A DNA stretch of 52,805 nt from Lautropia sp. GTDB lineage: Bacteria > Pseudomonadota > Gammaproteobacteria > Burkholderiales > Burkholderiaceae_E. The stretch is from positions 1-52,805 of the forward strand of contig JAUNLD010000014.1 in NCBI GenBank assembly GCA_030532425.1, given 5' to 3'. This document shows positions 10,637 through 19,793 of this stretch, piece after piece. Made by a program: the position numbers and the translations under genes. Below the pieces are notes generated by a model. It ran no database searches, was not told the origin of the DNA, and saw nothing but the letters and a program-made list of their open reading frames with translations. Position 1 is the stretch's first letter. Every line of letters starts with the position of its first letter.

Positions 10637-10800
10637 AGCAGAGGCGGCTGGGCAACCCGTACATCCGATACACGGAGCTGTCGTTCAAGGAGCCAGGGGA
10701 TGACGGGCTCATCAACAGGAGTGCCCACAATACCTGGGACATGGTTTATGACAGCCCGGTCGTGATGGACTGGCTGCTGAAACAATGGAGGACCCCGTGA
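10633..10800 (+). pseudogene. C-terminal remnant of an alpha/beta hydrolase (esterase/peptidase type)
   Basis: A 55-codon reading frame opens with GTG overlapping the permease stop (GTGA). It reads like the last piece of a predicted esterase or dienelactone-hydrolase-like protein: IRYTELSF, then AHNTWDMVYDSPVVMDWLL. In such proteins the His of H-[ND]-[ST]-W-[DT] is catalytic. No nucleophile elbow or other hydrolase part is found upstream, because the DNA there is the permease gene. It is therefore most likely a deletion remnant. It still ends in a GTGA overlap with the next gene, so it may serve translational coupling. Confidence 0.6.
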
Positions 10801-11474
10801 GGAATGAGTTCATGTCTTTCCCGCTCGATTCAGGCGACCCAGGCTTTCCAGGAGAGCCGACGCTTCGCATCGAACCGAGCACCCGGATTTCGGAAGGGGA
10901 TGCGTACAACAGCTCCATCCTGCATCTGTTCAACCATTTCGGTACGCATTTCGACGCACCGAAGCATTTTGTCGACCATGGACTGAGCATGGTGGAGCTG
11001 CCTGTCGATCGCTTTGTTTACGACAGGCCACTGCTCGTGGACATGCCCAAAGGCAAGGGCTCGCTGGTGGAGCCTGCTGATCTGCAACCACTCATGGCTG
11101 CGACGCGCGAAGCGGATTGCCTGCTGATCCGGACCGGGCTCGAGGCCCTGCGGGCCACGGAACCCGAGGAGTATGCTGCCAACGGGTGTGCGTTCAGCAT
11201 CGATGGCGCCCGGTATCTGATCGACCATGCGCCGCACCTGAAAGCAGTCGGCTTTGATTTCATCTCGCTGGCGTCGCCGGCGAATGCCGGGCACGGGGTC
11301 AGGGCTCATCAGATCATGCTGGGGATGGACACGGAGCACTTCATCTGCATCATCGAGGACATGATGCTTGGCCATATCGACAAGGAGCGTCTTGCGCGCG
11401 TGGTCGCGATGCCACTGCGCGTCAGAGGGGTCGATAGCGGGCAGGTAAGTGTTCTTGCCGAGATTCGGGAGTAG
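10797..11474 (+). CDS. cyclase-family hydrolase (kynurenine formamidase/isatin hydrolase-like)
   Basis: A metal-dependent hydrolase of the cyclase family, about 225 residues. The defining motif HFGTHFDAPKHF supplies the metal and catalytic residues (His47, His51, Asp53 and His57, counted from the GTG at 10797). FISLASPANAGHGVRAHQIML and the central LLIRTGLEAL also fit. The GTG start is chosen because GGAGG lies 5 nt upstream and the codon overlaps the preceding stop as GTGA. ATGs at 10785 and 10812 are in frame alternatives. It ends the tetronate operon, so it may hydrolyse a lactone or amide precursor of the acid sugars; that role is inference. Confidence 0.78.
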   Translation: MRNEFMSFPLDSGDPGFPGEPTLRIEPSTRISEGDAYNSSILHLFNHFGTHFDAPKHFVDHGLSMVELPVDRFVYDRPLLVDMPKGKGSLVEPADLQPLMAATREADCLLIRTGLEALRATEPEEYAANGCAFSIDGARYLIDHAPHLKAVGFDFISLASPANAGHGVRAHQIMLGMDTEHFICIIEDMMLGHIDKERLARVVAMPLRVRGVDSGQVSVLAEIRE

Positions 11475-11512
11475 GTTCAGGGGCTCGTCAGGGACAGCGA
11501 GGGGGACATGCA

Positions 11513-11536
11513 CGCCCTCTTGCGCCCCTGAGGGCG
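11513..11536 (+). terminator. weak stem-loop at the end of the tetronate operon
   Basis: CGCCCTC (11513-11519) and GAGGGCG (11530-11536) form a 7-bp stem with a 10-nt loop 39 nt after the cyclase stop. There is no T-run, so intrinsic termination is uncertain. Confidence 0.25.
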
Positions 11537-11636
11537 AGACGACGGAGCGGACAGGATGTTTCCGCAGGCTCCGGCAAGGGGCAGGATGGACATGGCAGGC
11601 AGGTTCGTGGAGCGAGCCGGGCATGAGAGGGGGCAG

Positions 11637-13430
11637 ATGGAATCGAGGAACGGGATGTACTGGAGCGCGGTCGTGCTGGCCGTGCTGGCACTGGTGGCTG
11701 CCTGGATCGGGCATCGTGTCGAGCGTGATTTTGGCCGGGTCGAAGTCGAGACGCTGAGCTTCATGACGACCGAGATGCAGCCGATGGTGGCCAAGCTGTA
11801 CCGGCCGCGCACAGCGACTGCCGACAATCCCGCGCCGGGTTTGCTGGCCCTGCATGGTTATCAGAGCGACAAGGAGGCGACCAGTACCTTTGGGGCGCTG
11901 GAGCTGGCACGTCGTGGATATGTGGTACTGGCCATTGACCAGTTCGGGCATGGCTTTTCGACGCGGGCGCCCGCCCGCAACAAGACGATGAGCGGTGCCG
12001 ACCATGGTTACCAGTATCTGAAGCGCCTGCCTTTTGTCGATCCCGCACGGCTGGGCATTTTCGGGCATTCGACCGGGGCCCTGAATGCGGTGCGCGTGGC
12101 ACGGCAGAATCCCGACCACCGGGCGGTGAACGGCCAGAGCAGCAACGGTGGCGAGATGGAGGGGCTGAACAACTACCTGCTGACGCAGGGCCTGTACGAG
12201 GAGATCGGCCCGTACCGGGAGAAGACTTTTCCGGTGAAGGATCTGGTGCGCCATGAAAAGCGTCTGGCAGCTTTTGGGCTGCCTGCCGATGGAGAGCTGG
12301 CCTGGAACCACACCTATGGCCGCTTCGAGGACGGCACGGCGCGTCGTGCCGATCTGGTGCCCGCCACGCATCTTGGGGTGATGGTGTCGGCACAGACCAA
12401 TCAGCATGCCATCGACTGGTTTGATGAGGCGATGAACCATCATCAGCGTGTGGTGGGCTTTACCTACTGGTACAAGGAGCTGGCCGGGCTGGCGTCATTG
12501 TTGCTGGCATTGGCCTCGGCCCTGTGCCTGGCCAACGGCCTGCTGGGCACCCGCTATTTTGGGGTGGCCCGTCACCCGATCGACCCGCTGGTGCCGTTGC
12601 GGGGGCGTGCCTGGTGGCGGGGAGCCCTGTTCAACATCGTATTGACGATGCTGCTGTATCCGCTGTTGACGCAGTGGGGCGGAGCCAACGAACCCATGGC
12701 CGCGCGGCTGCCGTGGATGCCGCTGGAAATGGGCAATGGCCTCATCACCTGGCTGCTGGGCACGGCCGCCATCGGCCTGGTGTGCTTTGTTGTCTGGATC
12801 GTGGCGCAGCGGGGGCGCTTGCGCCCCTATCAGCTGGGCCTGGGGGCGCATCCGGCGCACCGCAGCGGCAGCAAGATCTGGGAGCGCAGCCTGATCCTGG
12901 CGGGCGTGCTGTTCGTGTACCTGTATGCGCTGACGCTGTTCATCCATAGCGTCACGGGGCAGGAGCTGCGCTTTCTGTGGCCGCTGCTCAAGCCGATGAC
13001 CGTCGAGCGCTGGCAGCTGTTTCCGGTGTACTGGGGGCTGATCCTGCTGGCTTTTCTGGTCATCAACGGCCTGGTGCTGACTGCGCAGTTCAAGCAGCCC
13101 ACCGGCCATGGCTTTCTGGCCGACTGGTTGCGCTGGAGTGCGGCCACCATCGTGATGGCGGTGGGCGGGCTGCTCCTGTTGTGGTGTGCCCATTTTCTGC
13201 CAGGCTACCTGCAATGGGGGCCGGGTTTCGACCTGATCGGGTTGCCGCAGTTTGGTGGGCGCTGGATGATGATGCTGCCAGTCGTCATGGCGCAGTTCTC
13301 GGCCATGATCGTCATCAACCATTGGTGCTATCTGAAAACCGGCTACATCTGGCTGGGGGTGTTCTTCACCTCGCTGCTGATGGCCTGGATGCTGGTGGGC
13401 GGTCAGGTGATTGGCCGGTTCATGGCCTGA
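11637..13430 (+). CDS. alpha/beta hydrolase fused to a polytopic membrane domain, function unknown
   Basis: A roughly 597-residue protein with two parts. An N-terminal membrane anchor (about residues 8-25) leads into an alpha/beta-hydrolase domain with LLALHGYQSDKEA and a nucleophile elbow GHSTG (Ser145), preceded by VVLAIDQFGHGFS. From about residue 285 the protein becomes hydrophobic, with around eight predicted membrane segments to the end. The start is uncertain: ATGs at 11556, 11586 and 11655 are in frame. 11637 is preferred because GAGAGGGGG lies just upstream and the membrane anchor then sits at the N-terminus. The hydrolase domain would face the periplasm or cytosol depending on topology. 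A lipid- or ester-processing role is possible but unproven. Confidence 0.75.
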   Translation: MESRNGMYWSAVVLAVLALVAAWIGHRVERDFGRVEVETLSFMTTEMQPMVAKLYRPRTATADNPAPGLLALHGYQSDKEATSTFGALELARRGYVVLAIDQFGHGFSTRAPARNKTMSGADHGYQYLKRLPFVDPARLGIFGHSTGALNAVRVARQNPDHRAVNGQSSNGGEMEGLNNYLLTQGLYEEIGPYREKTFPVKDLVRHEKRLAAFGLPADGELAWNHTYGRFEDGTARRADLVPATHLGVMVSAQTNQHAIDWFDEAMNHHQRVVGFTYWYKELAGLASLLLALASALCLANGLLGTRYFGVARHPIDPLVPLRGRAWWRGALFNIVLTMLLYPLLTQWGGANEPMAARLPWMPLEMGNGLITWLLGTAAIGLVCFVVWIVAQRGRLRPYQLGLGAHPAHRSGSKIWERSLILAGVLFVYLYALTLFIHSVTGQELRFLWPLLKPMTVERWQLFPVYWGLILLAFLVINGLVLTAQFKQPTGHGFLADWLRWSAATIVMAVGGLLLLWCAHFLPGYLQWGPGFDLIGLPQFGGRWMMMLPVVMAQFSAMIVINHWCYLKTGYIWLGVFFTSLLMAWMLVGGQVIGRFMA

Positions 13431-13439
13431 GGGGGCTGT

Positions 13440-14165
13440 TCAGATGTGGACGGCGTAGGCACGGACGGCGTCGATCAGGTCCTGGATGTAGGGGTCGTGG
13501 ATGTGATGCTGGTGCAGTGCCCGGTCCAGATCGAGCAGATAGTCGATGTTGTGGCCCAGGTGCCCGCTGGCGGTGGCGATGATCGGCGCGACCGTGTGGA
13601 TGCGGGTGTCGGTCTCGTAGAAAGGGGCGTGCCGGTTGATGGTGAAGAGGATGGCCTGAACGATCCGGCCGTCGGCCAGCAGCACGTCCTGCCAGCGCGG
13701 TGTGTAGGTGCCACCGATCATTTCGCGCATCCACACCAGCATCAGCTCGTGTTCCAGCTGTTGTTCGTCCAGCCGGAAGGCAATGCCGGTGGTCTGGTGG
13801 GGCCAGTGTTCGGCCCATGGGTGGTTGTGGGGGGCGGGGCCGTTGCTGGCATGGCAGGCATCCAGCGCCAGCATGCGGCCGGGGTGCTCGGGCCGGCCGC
13901 GGCCGGCGATCAGGCGCATGCAGAAGCTGCGGCGCCAGCCCTGCAGCGTGGCGCGCTGCTGCTCGGCAAAGAAAAAGGCGGGGTTCCAGATGAGTGAGCC
14001 GTAGCCAAACAGCCAGACGGGGGCATCGGGGTTGGGGCGTTGCGCCAGGGTGGCGTGCAGCGAGGCGGCGATCTGCTCGCGTGTCCACCACTTGATGTGT
14101 GGGGTGTCGATGAAGGAGGCCAGGTAGGCGCCGCTTTCGAGGTACTCTCGGGTGATGACGGACAT
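13440..14165 (-). CDS. chaC: glutathione-specific gamma-glutamylcyclotransferase (ChaC family)
   Basis: Expected to cleave cytosolic glutathione to 5-oxoproline and Cys-Gly. The 241-residue product has the diagnostic VWLFGYGSLIWNPAF motif near residue 50 and the likely catalytic Glu in QQLEHELMLVWMREM. It also has RRSFCMRLIAGRGRPEHPG and ends in an LGHNIDYLLDL segment. The ATG at 14165 is chosen; a TTG three codons upstream is less likely. It lies downstream of ggt on the same strand, 180 nt apart, so both major routes of glutathione breakdown are neighbours here. Confidence 0.9.
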   Translation of the reverse strand: MSVITREYLESGAYLASFIDTPHIKWWTREQIAASLHATLAQRPNPDAPVWLFGYGSLIWNPAFFFAEQQRATLQGWRRSFCMRLIAGRGRPEHPGRMLALDACHASNGPAPHNHPWAEHWPHQTTGIAFRLDEQQLEHELMLVWMREMIGGTYTPRWQDVLLADGRIVQAILFTINRHAPFYETDTRIHTVAPIIATASGHLGHNIDYLLDLDRALHQHHIHDPYIQDLIDAVRAYAVHI

Positions 14166-14345
14166 GGTGCGCAACGGGGGCGAGAAGCGGCTCTATTCTG
14201 CCACCCGTGGCGCGTGAACAAAAAACAGGCCCTGGCGTGCGTGGGCGGCACGGGGGCTGGCTCCGGCCTTGATCCTGCCTTGACGGCCCGCCGGGCTGGC
14301 GGGCCGGGGGAGGGGCCAGCCGAGTGCTTCAGCACGCCCAGCGGG

Positions 14346-16172
14346 TCAGTACCCCAGTGTCTTGCCGTCGGGGTTGCGTGGGTCGGAGTAGCCCCACAGT
14401 TCGTTGCCCTGCACCTGGATGGTCTGGGTGCGGCCCATGGCGGCCTTGGTGACGACGTTCTGGCCACGCTGTTGCAGCAGGCCGATGGTGTCAACCGGGA
14501 AGCCGCGTTCGATGCGCAGTTCGTCGGGCGTCCACTGGTGGTGGAAACGCGGCACGGCATTGGCCTCGGCCGGGTTCATGCCGTGGTCGATGGCGTTGCT
14601 GACGCTTTGCAGCACGGTGGTGATGATGCGGGCGCCGCCTGGCGTGCCGGTGACGAGCCAGGGCTTGCCGTCCTTGAGGACGAAGGTGGGGGTCATCGAT
14701 GACAGGGGGCGTTTGCCGGGGCCGACCGCGTTGGCTTCGCCGCCGATCAGTCCGTAGGCATTGGGTACACCGGGTTTTGCCGAGAAATCATCCATCTCGT
14801 TGTTGAGCAGGATGCCGGTACCCGGGGCCACGATGCCGGTGCCGAAGTTGGTGTTGAGCGTGTAGGTGACGGCCACGGCATTGCCGGCCTTGTCGACCAC
14901 CGAATAGTGGGTGGTCTGGTCACTTTCGTAGGGCTGCGGCTTGCCGGGTCTGATCTGCCGTGCCTGGCGTGCCCGGTTGGCATCGATCTGCTGGCGCAGG
15001 CTGGCGGCGTATTGCTTGGAGGTCAGGCCGGCCTGTGGCACCTTGACGAAGTCGGGATCGCCCAGGTATTCGGCACGGTCGGCATAGGCCAGCTTCATGG
15101 CCTCGGCCAGGTGATGCACGGTCTGGGCGCTGTTGTGGCCCCAGGTACCAATGGGCCAGGCTTCCATGATGTTGAGGATCTGGAGCAGGTGGATGCCCCC
15201 CGACGACGGCGGCGGCATGGTGACGATCTCGTACTGGCGGTAGCTGCCACGTACGGGCTTGCGCTCGACGGGTTTGTAGTGGCGCAGGTCGTCGGCACTG
15301 AGCAGGCCGTGGTGCTTGCGCGCATCGGCCACCAGTTTGCGGGCGATGGGCCCCTGGTAGAACGCGCTGGCACCGTCTCGGGCGATCAGGCGCAGCGAGT
15401 TGGCCAGATCCTTTTGCACCAGGGTCTGGCCCGCCTGAAGCGGGGCGCCGTTGCGCCAGAAGATGGCGCGGGTGGCGGGCCATTTGCCCATCGTCTCGGC
15501 TTCGGTCTTCAGTTGCCGGGCCAGGGTGTCGCTGACCGGGAAGCCCCTGTCGGCCAGGGAGATGGCCGGTGTCATCACCCTGGCCAGTGGCAGTTTGCCC
15601 CATTTTTTCTGGGCGTGGACCAGGCCGGCCACGGTGCCGGGCACGCCAACGGCTGCGTGGGTGTAGAGCGACTTGCCGTCGATGACCTGGCCCTTGTCAT
15701 CGAGAAAGAGGTCGCGGCCGGCGGCGGCCGGGGCCGTCTCGCGGAAGTCGAGCGCGATGTACTGGCCGGTGCGGGCATCATGCACCATCATGAAACCGCC
15801 CCCGCCCAGGTTGCCGGCGTTGGGCAGGGCAACCGCCAGGGCAAAGCCGACGGCGACAGCCGCGTCGATGGCATTGCCCCCGGCCTTGAGGATGTCGACG
15901 CCGATCTGGCTGGCCAGCGCCTGTTCGGAGGCCACCATGCCGTTGCGGGCAATGACCGGATGGAAGATGTCCTGCTGTGCGTCGTAGCGTGCGGCGGCGG
16001 CCTGGGTGAGCTGGCCGCTCCTGATGGCGGCCTCGGGCGAGCTGATGTGCTTGGCCTGTTCCTGGCTGAGGGGGGCCGTGCCACAGGCGGCCAGCGTCAG
16101 GGCCAGCAGGCTGGCCAGCAGGGGGCGGGCCGGCAACAGCGGGCGTCCGGTCGGAAAGTGTCGGGGACTCAT
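14346..16172 (-). CDS. ggt: gamma-glutamyltranspeptidase, predicted lipoprotein
   Basis: Expected to hydrolyse or transpeptidate extracytoplasmic glutathione after autocatalytic cleavage into two subunits. The 608-residue precursor carries a lipoprotein-like signal (LLALTLAACGTAPLS), the large-subunit segment GMVASEQALASQIG, and the small subunit starting at Thr420 in QTTHYSVVDKAGNAVAVTYT, the known autoprocessing and nucleophile residue. LNNEMDDFSAKPG and PLSSMTPTFVLKDGKPWLV are also canonical. The start at 16172 has AGGAG upstream; a longer frame to 16334 would add 54 low-complexity residues. Family length. Confidence 0.94.
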   Translation of the reverse strand: MSPRHFPTGRPLLPARPLLASLLALTLAACGTAPLSQEQAKHISSPEAAIRSGQLTQAAAARYDAQQDIFHPVIARNGMVASEQALASQIGVDILKAGGNAIDAAVAVGFALAVALPNAGNLGGGGFMMVHDARTGQYIALDFRETAPAAAGRDLFLDDKGQVIDGKSLYTHAAVGVPGTVAGLVHAQKKWGKLPLARVMTPAISLADRGFPVSDTLARQLKTEAETMGKWPATRAIFWRNGAPLQAGQTLVQKDLANSLRLIARDGASAFYQGPIARKLVADARKHHGLLSADDLRHYKPVERKPVRGSYRQYEIVTMPPPSSGGIHLLQILNIMEAWPIGTWGHNSAQTVHHLAEAMKLAYADRAEYLGDPDFVKVPQAGLTSKQYAASLRQQIDANRARQARQIRPGKPQPYESDQTTHYSVVDKAGNAVAVTYTLNTNFGTGIVAPGTGILLNNEMDDFSAKPGVPNAYGLIGGEANAVGPGKRPLSSMTPTFVLKDGKPWLVTGTPGGARIITTVLQSVSNAIDHGMNPAEANAVPRFHHQWTPDELRIERGFPVDTIGLLQQRGQNVVTKAAMGRTQTIQVQGNELWGYSDPRNPDGKTLGY

Positions 16173-16402
16173 GGGGGCTTTTCTCCTGGTGGTGGGGCTG
16201 GCCAGCCGCGCGTCTGCCGGTTGCGATGCGGGCTCACACCGATGTCGGGTCGCCACGATGGGGCGGGATGTGCGGGCAAGGGCGTGTGGCCTGGCAGGGG
16301 CACCGCTGGCGCGGGGTTGGCCGGGGTTGGGCACGTTGCCGGAGGCAGGTGTCGCCGCCGGCAGGGTGTCTCCTCGTCTGTTGCCGTTTGTCGGATTTGT
16401 TG

Positions 16403-17971
16403 TCAGTCTAAACCGAGATCGTTCCAGATGGTATCGACCCGGCGCCTGATGTCATCGGGCATGGTGATCGGCACGCCCCATTCGCGGCTGGTCTCGCCTG
16501 GCCACTTGTTGGTGGCGTCGATCCCCACCTTCGAGCCAAGGCCGCTGACGGGGGAAGCAAAGTCGAGGTAGTCGATCGGCGTGCTGTCGACCAGGGTCAT
16601 GTCGCGCATCGGGTCGACACGGGTGGTCATCGCCCAGATCACTTCCTGCCAGTTGCGGATGTCGATGTCGTCGTCCACGACGATGATGAACTTGGTGTAC
16701 ATGAACTGGCGCAGGAAGCTCCAGATGCCGAACATCACGCGCTTGGCGTGGCCGGCATAGGCCTTCTTCATCGAGACGACGGCCAGCCGGTACGAGCAGC
16801 CTTCGGGGGGAAGGTAGAAGTCGACGATCTCGGGGAACTGCCGGGTGAGCAGCGGCACGAAGACCTCGTTGAGCGCCACGCCCAGCACGGCCGGTTCGTC
16901 AGGCGGCTTGCCGGTGTAGGTGGAGTGGTAGATGGCATCACGGCGCATGGTGATGCGGTCGATGGTGAAGACCGGAAACCAGTCCTGCTCGTTGTAGTAG
17001 CCGGTGTGGTCGCCATAGGGGCCTTCGAGGGCCATCTCGTAGCCGGTGCGGGCAGCGGGGGGCAGCTCGGTGCCGCGCCAGCCCAGCCGGCGGCCGTGTT
17101 CCAGCGTCTTCTGGCCGTCCGGGTCGGGCTGGAGGTGGCCTTCGAGCACGATCTCGGCATGGGCGGGCACATGCAGCTCGGTGCCGGGCACACGCACCAG
17201 CTCGGTGCGGGCTCCGCGCAGCAGGCCGGCAAACTGGTATTCCGAGAGCGTGTCGGGCACGGGGGTGACGGCCCCCAGAATGGTGGCAGGGTCGCATCCC
17301 AGCACGGTGACGACCGGAAAGGGCTGGCCGGGAAACTTGCGACGGTGCTCCTGGAAGTCGAGTGCACCGCCACGGTGGGCCAGCCAGCGCATGATGGTCT
17401 GGTTGCGGCCGATGACCTGCTGGCGGTAGATGCCGAGGTTCTGACGCGGCTTGTTTGGGCCGCGGGTGACGACCAGCCCCCAGGTGATGAGGGGGGCTGC
17501 ATCGCCTGGCCAGCAGTGCTGGATCGGCAGGCTGGACAGGTCGACGCCATCCGGCGGGATGGTGATCTCGCGGCAGGGGCCGTGGTTGCCGATCCTGGGG
17601 GCCATGTTCATCACCTGCTTGAAGACCGGGAACTTGTCCCAGGCGTCCTTCAGCCCGCGGGGCGGTTCGGGTTCCTTCAGGAAGGACAGCAGCTTGCCGA
17701 TCTCGCGCAGGGCCTCGACCGAATCCTCGCCCATGCCCTGGGCCACCCGCTGGGGGGTGCCGAAGAGGTTGGTCAGCACCGGCATCGACCAGGGGCGCTC
17801 GCCGTGCCGGGGCTGCTCGAACAGGAGCGCCGGGCCGCCGGCACGCAACACGCGGTCGGAGATTTCCGTCATCTCCAGATGGGGGGAGACGGGGGGGCGG
17901 ATGCGTTTGAGGTCGCCGCGGCGTTCAAGATGTTGCATGAACTCGCGAAGATCGGCATAGCGCAGGGGCAT
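16403..17971 (-). CDS. ubiD: 4-hydroxy-3-polyprenylbenzoate decarboxylase UbiD
   Basis: Expected to decarboxylate the polyprenyl-hydroxybenzoate intermediate of ubiquinone synthesis using prenylated FMN. The 522-residue protein begins [24 protein letters not shown], carries [19 protein letters not shown], the [16 protein letters not shown] segment, and the acid-rich [22 protein letters not shown] stretch typical of UbiD. The start at 17971 fits the family; the frame extends 25 Pro-rich codons further upstream without support. A ubiX partner (flavin prenyltransferase) is not in this window. Confidence 0.94.
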   Translation of the reverse strand: MPLRYADLREFMQHLERRGDLKRIRPPVSPHLEMTEISDRVLRAGGPALLFEQPRHGERPWSMPVLTNLFGTPQRVAQGMGEDSVEALREIGKLLSFLKEPEPPRGLKDAWDKFPVFKQVMNMAPRIGNHGPCREITIPPDGVDLSSLPIQHCWPGDAAPLITWGLVVTRGPNKPRQNLGIYRQQVIGRNQTIMRWLAHRGGALDFQEHRRKFPGQPFPVVTVLGCDPATILGAVTPVPDTLSEYQFAGLLRGARTELVRVPGTELHVPAHAEIVLEGHLQPDPDGQKTLEHGRRLGWRGTELPPAARTGYEMALEGPYGDHTGYYNEQDWFPVFTIDRITMRRDAIYHSTYTGKPPDEPAVLGVALNEVFVPLLTRQFPEIVDFYLPPEGCSYRLAVVSMKKAYAGHAKRVMFGIWSFLRQFMYTKFIIVVDDDIDIRNWQEVIWAMTTRVDPMRDMTLVDSTPIDYLDFASPVSGLGSKVGIDATNKWPGETSREWGVPITMPDDIRRRVDTIWNDLGLD

Positions 17972-18457
17972 GGCGGGAGATCCTGGAAACGGGAAAGGCA
18001 GCGGAGGAGGCGCAGCCGGCGGATGATGGCACTGCCCGTGCATCACCGGCGGGGTGCCTGCCCAGTGAGGGCCGTGCCCGGCATCGGCCGCCCGCCACGC
18101 GATCCCGGGATTGTGTCATGGCCGTGTGCCCTGTGACATGGGGCAGATGTCGAAAGAGTTGTCGGAATTTGGGAAGAATTTACAAGTAAAAACTTCTCTG
18201 TCGATGCGCGCGGGCGGGCGAATTGCTGATAAAATTCTCAGTGATTGTCGACGAAGTGTTGTTTTTTGTAATTCGGTTACGACCGTCCAGCGGTTCGTCC
18301 CGATTTTTCGGGGGCGGATTCTGGCATGGGCCGGTATTTTCTGCTCATGCCTGTCGTGTGTCCGTCGTCGACATGTGCCGGCCTCTGGCCGTTTTTGCTG
18401 CCCATCTTTTTTGCGGTGCCGCCCGTCTGCGGTGTGATGAATCAGGAGACTGAATCC
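17972..18457. other. divergent intergenic region ubiD / transglycosylase
   Basis: This 486-bp stretch separates two divergent genes. It contains an AT-richer core (about 18160-18280) with possible but poor -10 elements such as TAAAAT near 18230, and a small palindrome CCCGA-TTTT-TCGGG near 18300. No gene with plausible composition was found, and no promoter is good enough to call. Confidence 0.4.
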
Positions 18458-19483
18458 ATGTCAGCCAGCCCGATGCCCCTGCCCACTCCGATGTCCCGCC
18501 GTGTTCCGGTCGACCGTGCCGGTCTGCCGATGACGGCCTCGCTGGTCCGCCGTCTGGACGAGGTCCGTCGTTCGATGGGGGGCTTCTGGCAGGCTGCGCT
18601 GCTGGCCTCGGCATTGATGATGGGGGCTGCGCCCGCCGTGTCCGAGGCTGCCGCACCGGTGGTCGAGCGCACCTTGCCGGCGGGGCAGGAGCGTGGCGAA
18701 AAAACCAGTCGTGGCGGGGTGATGCGGGTGTCGGCCAAGGCCAGCATGGCACGGGCCTCGAACAAGGCGTCGGTTGCAGACAGGACCTCGTCTGTGGGCC
18801 GCAAGACCAGGGCGGCCAGCCGGGCTTCGACCGGGCGCGACACGGCCCGCAAGCGTGGTGCCACCACGGCCACCGCCGCCAGCCGCAGCCGCAGCACCGG
18901 CGCCCAGCGCCTGTCGCGTGGCAGCACCCGCAGCCGCGACGCCCGCAAGGCGGTATCGCTGTCTTCGGGGGTGCCGCTCAACCGCGCCCAGCGGGGCGTG
19001 GCGCAGCACATCTCGCGCAAGTTTCGCGTGCGCGAAGAGGCGGTCGAAAAATACGTCAGCTATGCCTATCAGTCGGGCCGGGTCTACAACCTCGATCCGC
19101 ACCTGATCCTGGCCGTGATGGCGACCGAGTCCAGCTTCAACCCGCGTGCCGAGAGCCGGGTGGGGGCACAGGGGCTGATGCAGGTACACACCCGCGTGCA
19201 CAAGAAGCGCTTCAAGCCTTATGGCAGCACCAACATGGTCTGGCAGCCCAAGGTCAACATCCTGGTGGGCAGCAGCATCCTGTCCGACTACATGAAACGT
19301 TATGGTGGCAGCGAGCGCCGGGCACTGAAGGCGTACGTCGGGGCAGCCAACCACAAGCACGATGGCGGCTATGGCAAGAAGGTGCTGCGTCGTCGTGACG
19401 AGTTCCTGTCGGTGACGGCGGCGGCACGGCGCAGCACCTCGCAGGCAGCGGCCAGCCAGACCCGCGGTTCGGTCGACCTCTGA
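18458..19483 (+). CDS. lytic transglycosylase, SLT domain, exported
   Basis: A 341-residue protein whose C-terminal half is a soluble-lytic-transglycosylase domain cutting peptidoglycan glycan strands. Visible are the catalytic Glu in LAVMATESSFNPRAES, the GAQGLMQVHTRVH signature and the AYVGAANHKHDGGYGKKVL end. The N-terminal part is long: a charged leader, a hydrophobic stretch (FWQAALLASALMMGAAPAVSEAAAP), then a basic Ser/Arg/Thr-rich linker of roughly 120 residues. The start at 18458 has AGGAG 9 nt upstream; in-frame ATGs at 18437 and 18326 are less likely. The linker may bind the wall or other anionic polymers. Confidence 0.87.
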   Translation: MSASPMPLPTPMSRRVPVDRAGLPMTASLVRRLDEVRRSMGGFWQAALLASALMMGAAPAVSEAAAPVVERTLPAGQERGEKTSRGGVMRVSAKASMARASNKASVADRTSSVGRKTRAASRASTGRDTARKRGATTATAASRSRSTGAQRLSRGSTRSRDARKAVSLSSGVPLNRAQRGVAQHISRKFRVREEAVEKYVSYAYQSGRVYNLDPHLILAVMATESSFNPRAESRVGAQGLMQVHTRVHKKRFKPYGSTNMVWQPKVNILVGSSILSDYMKRYGGSERRALKAYVGAANHKHDGGYGKKVLRRRDEFLSVTAAARRSTSQAAASQTRGSVDL

Positions 19484-19793
19484 AGCCGCCTGGCATCTGC
19501 ATCCTGCCCCGCCGCCTGCATCCTGCCCCAGTCTGTGCGGACCTTGATGCCACGGCACACGAGGCGGTGCCGTCCGTTTATCCCAGTGGGGATGCGGCGG
19601 CTGCCGGGTCTGGGGCAGCCGGTTCGGCGTACCCCATGGCTTCCGTATCCTGCCTGATGAAGGCGCCACGGCCCGGCAAGGGCGGTGGCGCCTTCCTGTT
19701 TCTGGGGGCTGTCGTGATGCGTGGCGGGCCAGCTGTGGCCGGACCGGACGTGCGGCTGGGTGAGGCTGGGCTAGGGGGTGGGCTGGCAAGCAC
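19484..19793 (+). other. intergenic region after the transglycosylase
   Basis: These 310 bp hold a short direct repeat (GCATCCTGCCCC twice near 19497-19530) and the hairpin listed separately. No gene or clear promoter for the following oxidase was seen. Confidence 0.4.
19659..19700 (+). terminator. probable terminator of the transglycosylase gene
   Basis: GAAGGCGCCAC (19659-19669) and GTGGCGCCTTC (19685-19695) form a perfect 11-bp stem. The 15-nt apical part can pair further (GCCC with GGGC). It is followed by CTGTTTCT, a weak T-run. It lies 176 nt after the stop. Confidence 0.45.

Noticed and set aside
14907..16571. A 554-codon open frame opposite ggt
   Set aside because: Low-complexity Gly/Val/Gln-rich translation on the strand opposite a well-supported gene.
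16748..18136. A 462-codon open frame opposite ubiD
   Set aside because: Same cause; no recognisable domain, and ubiD is certain on the other strand.
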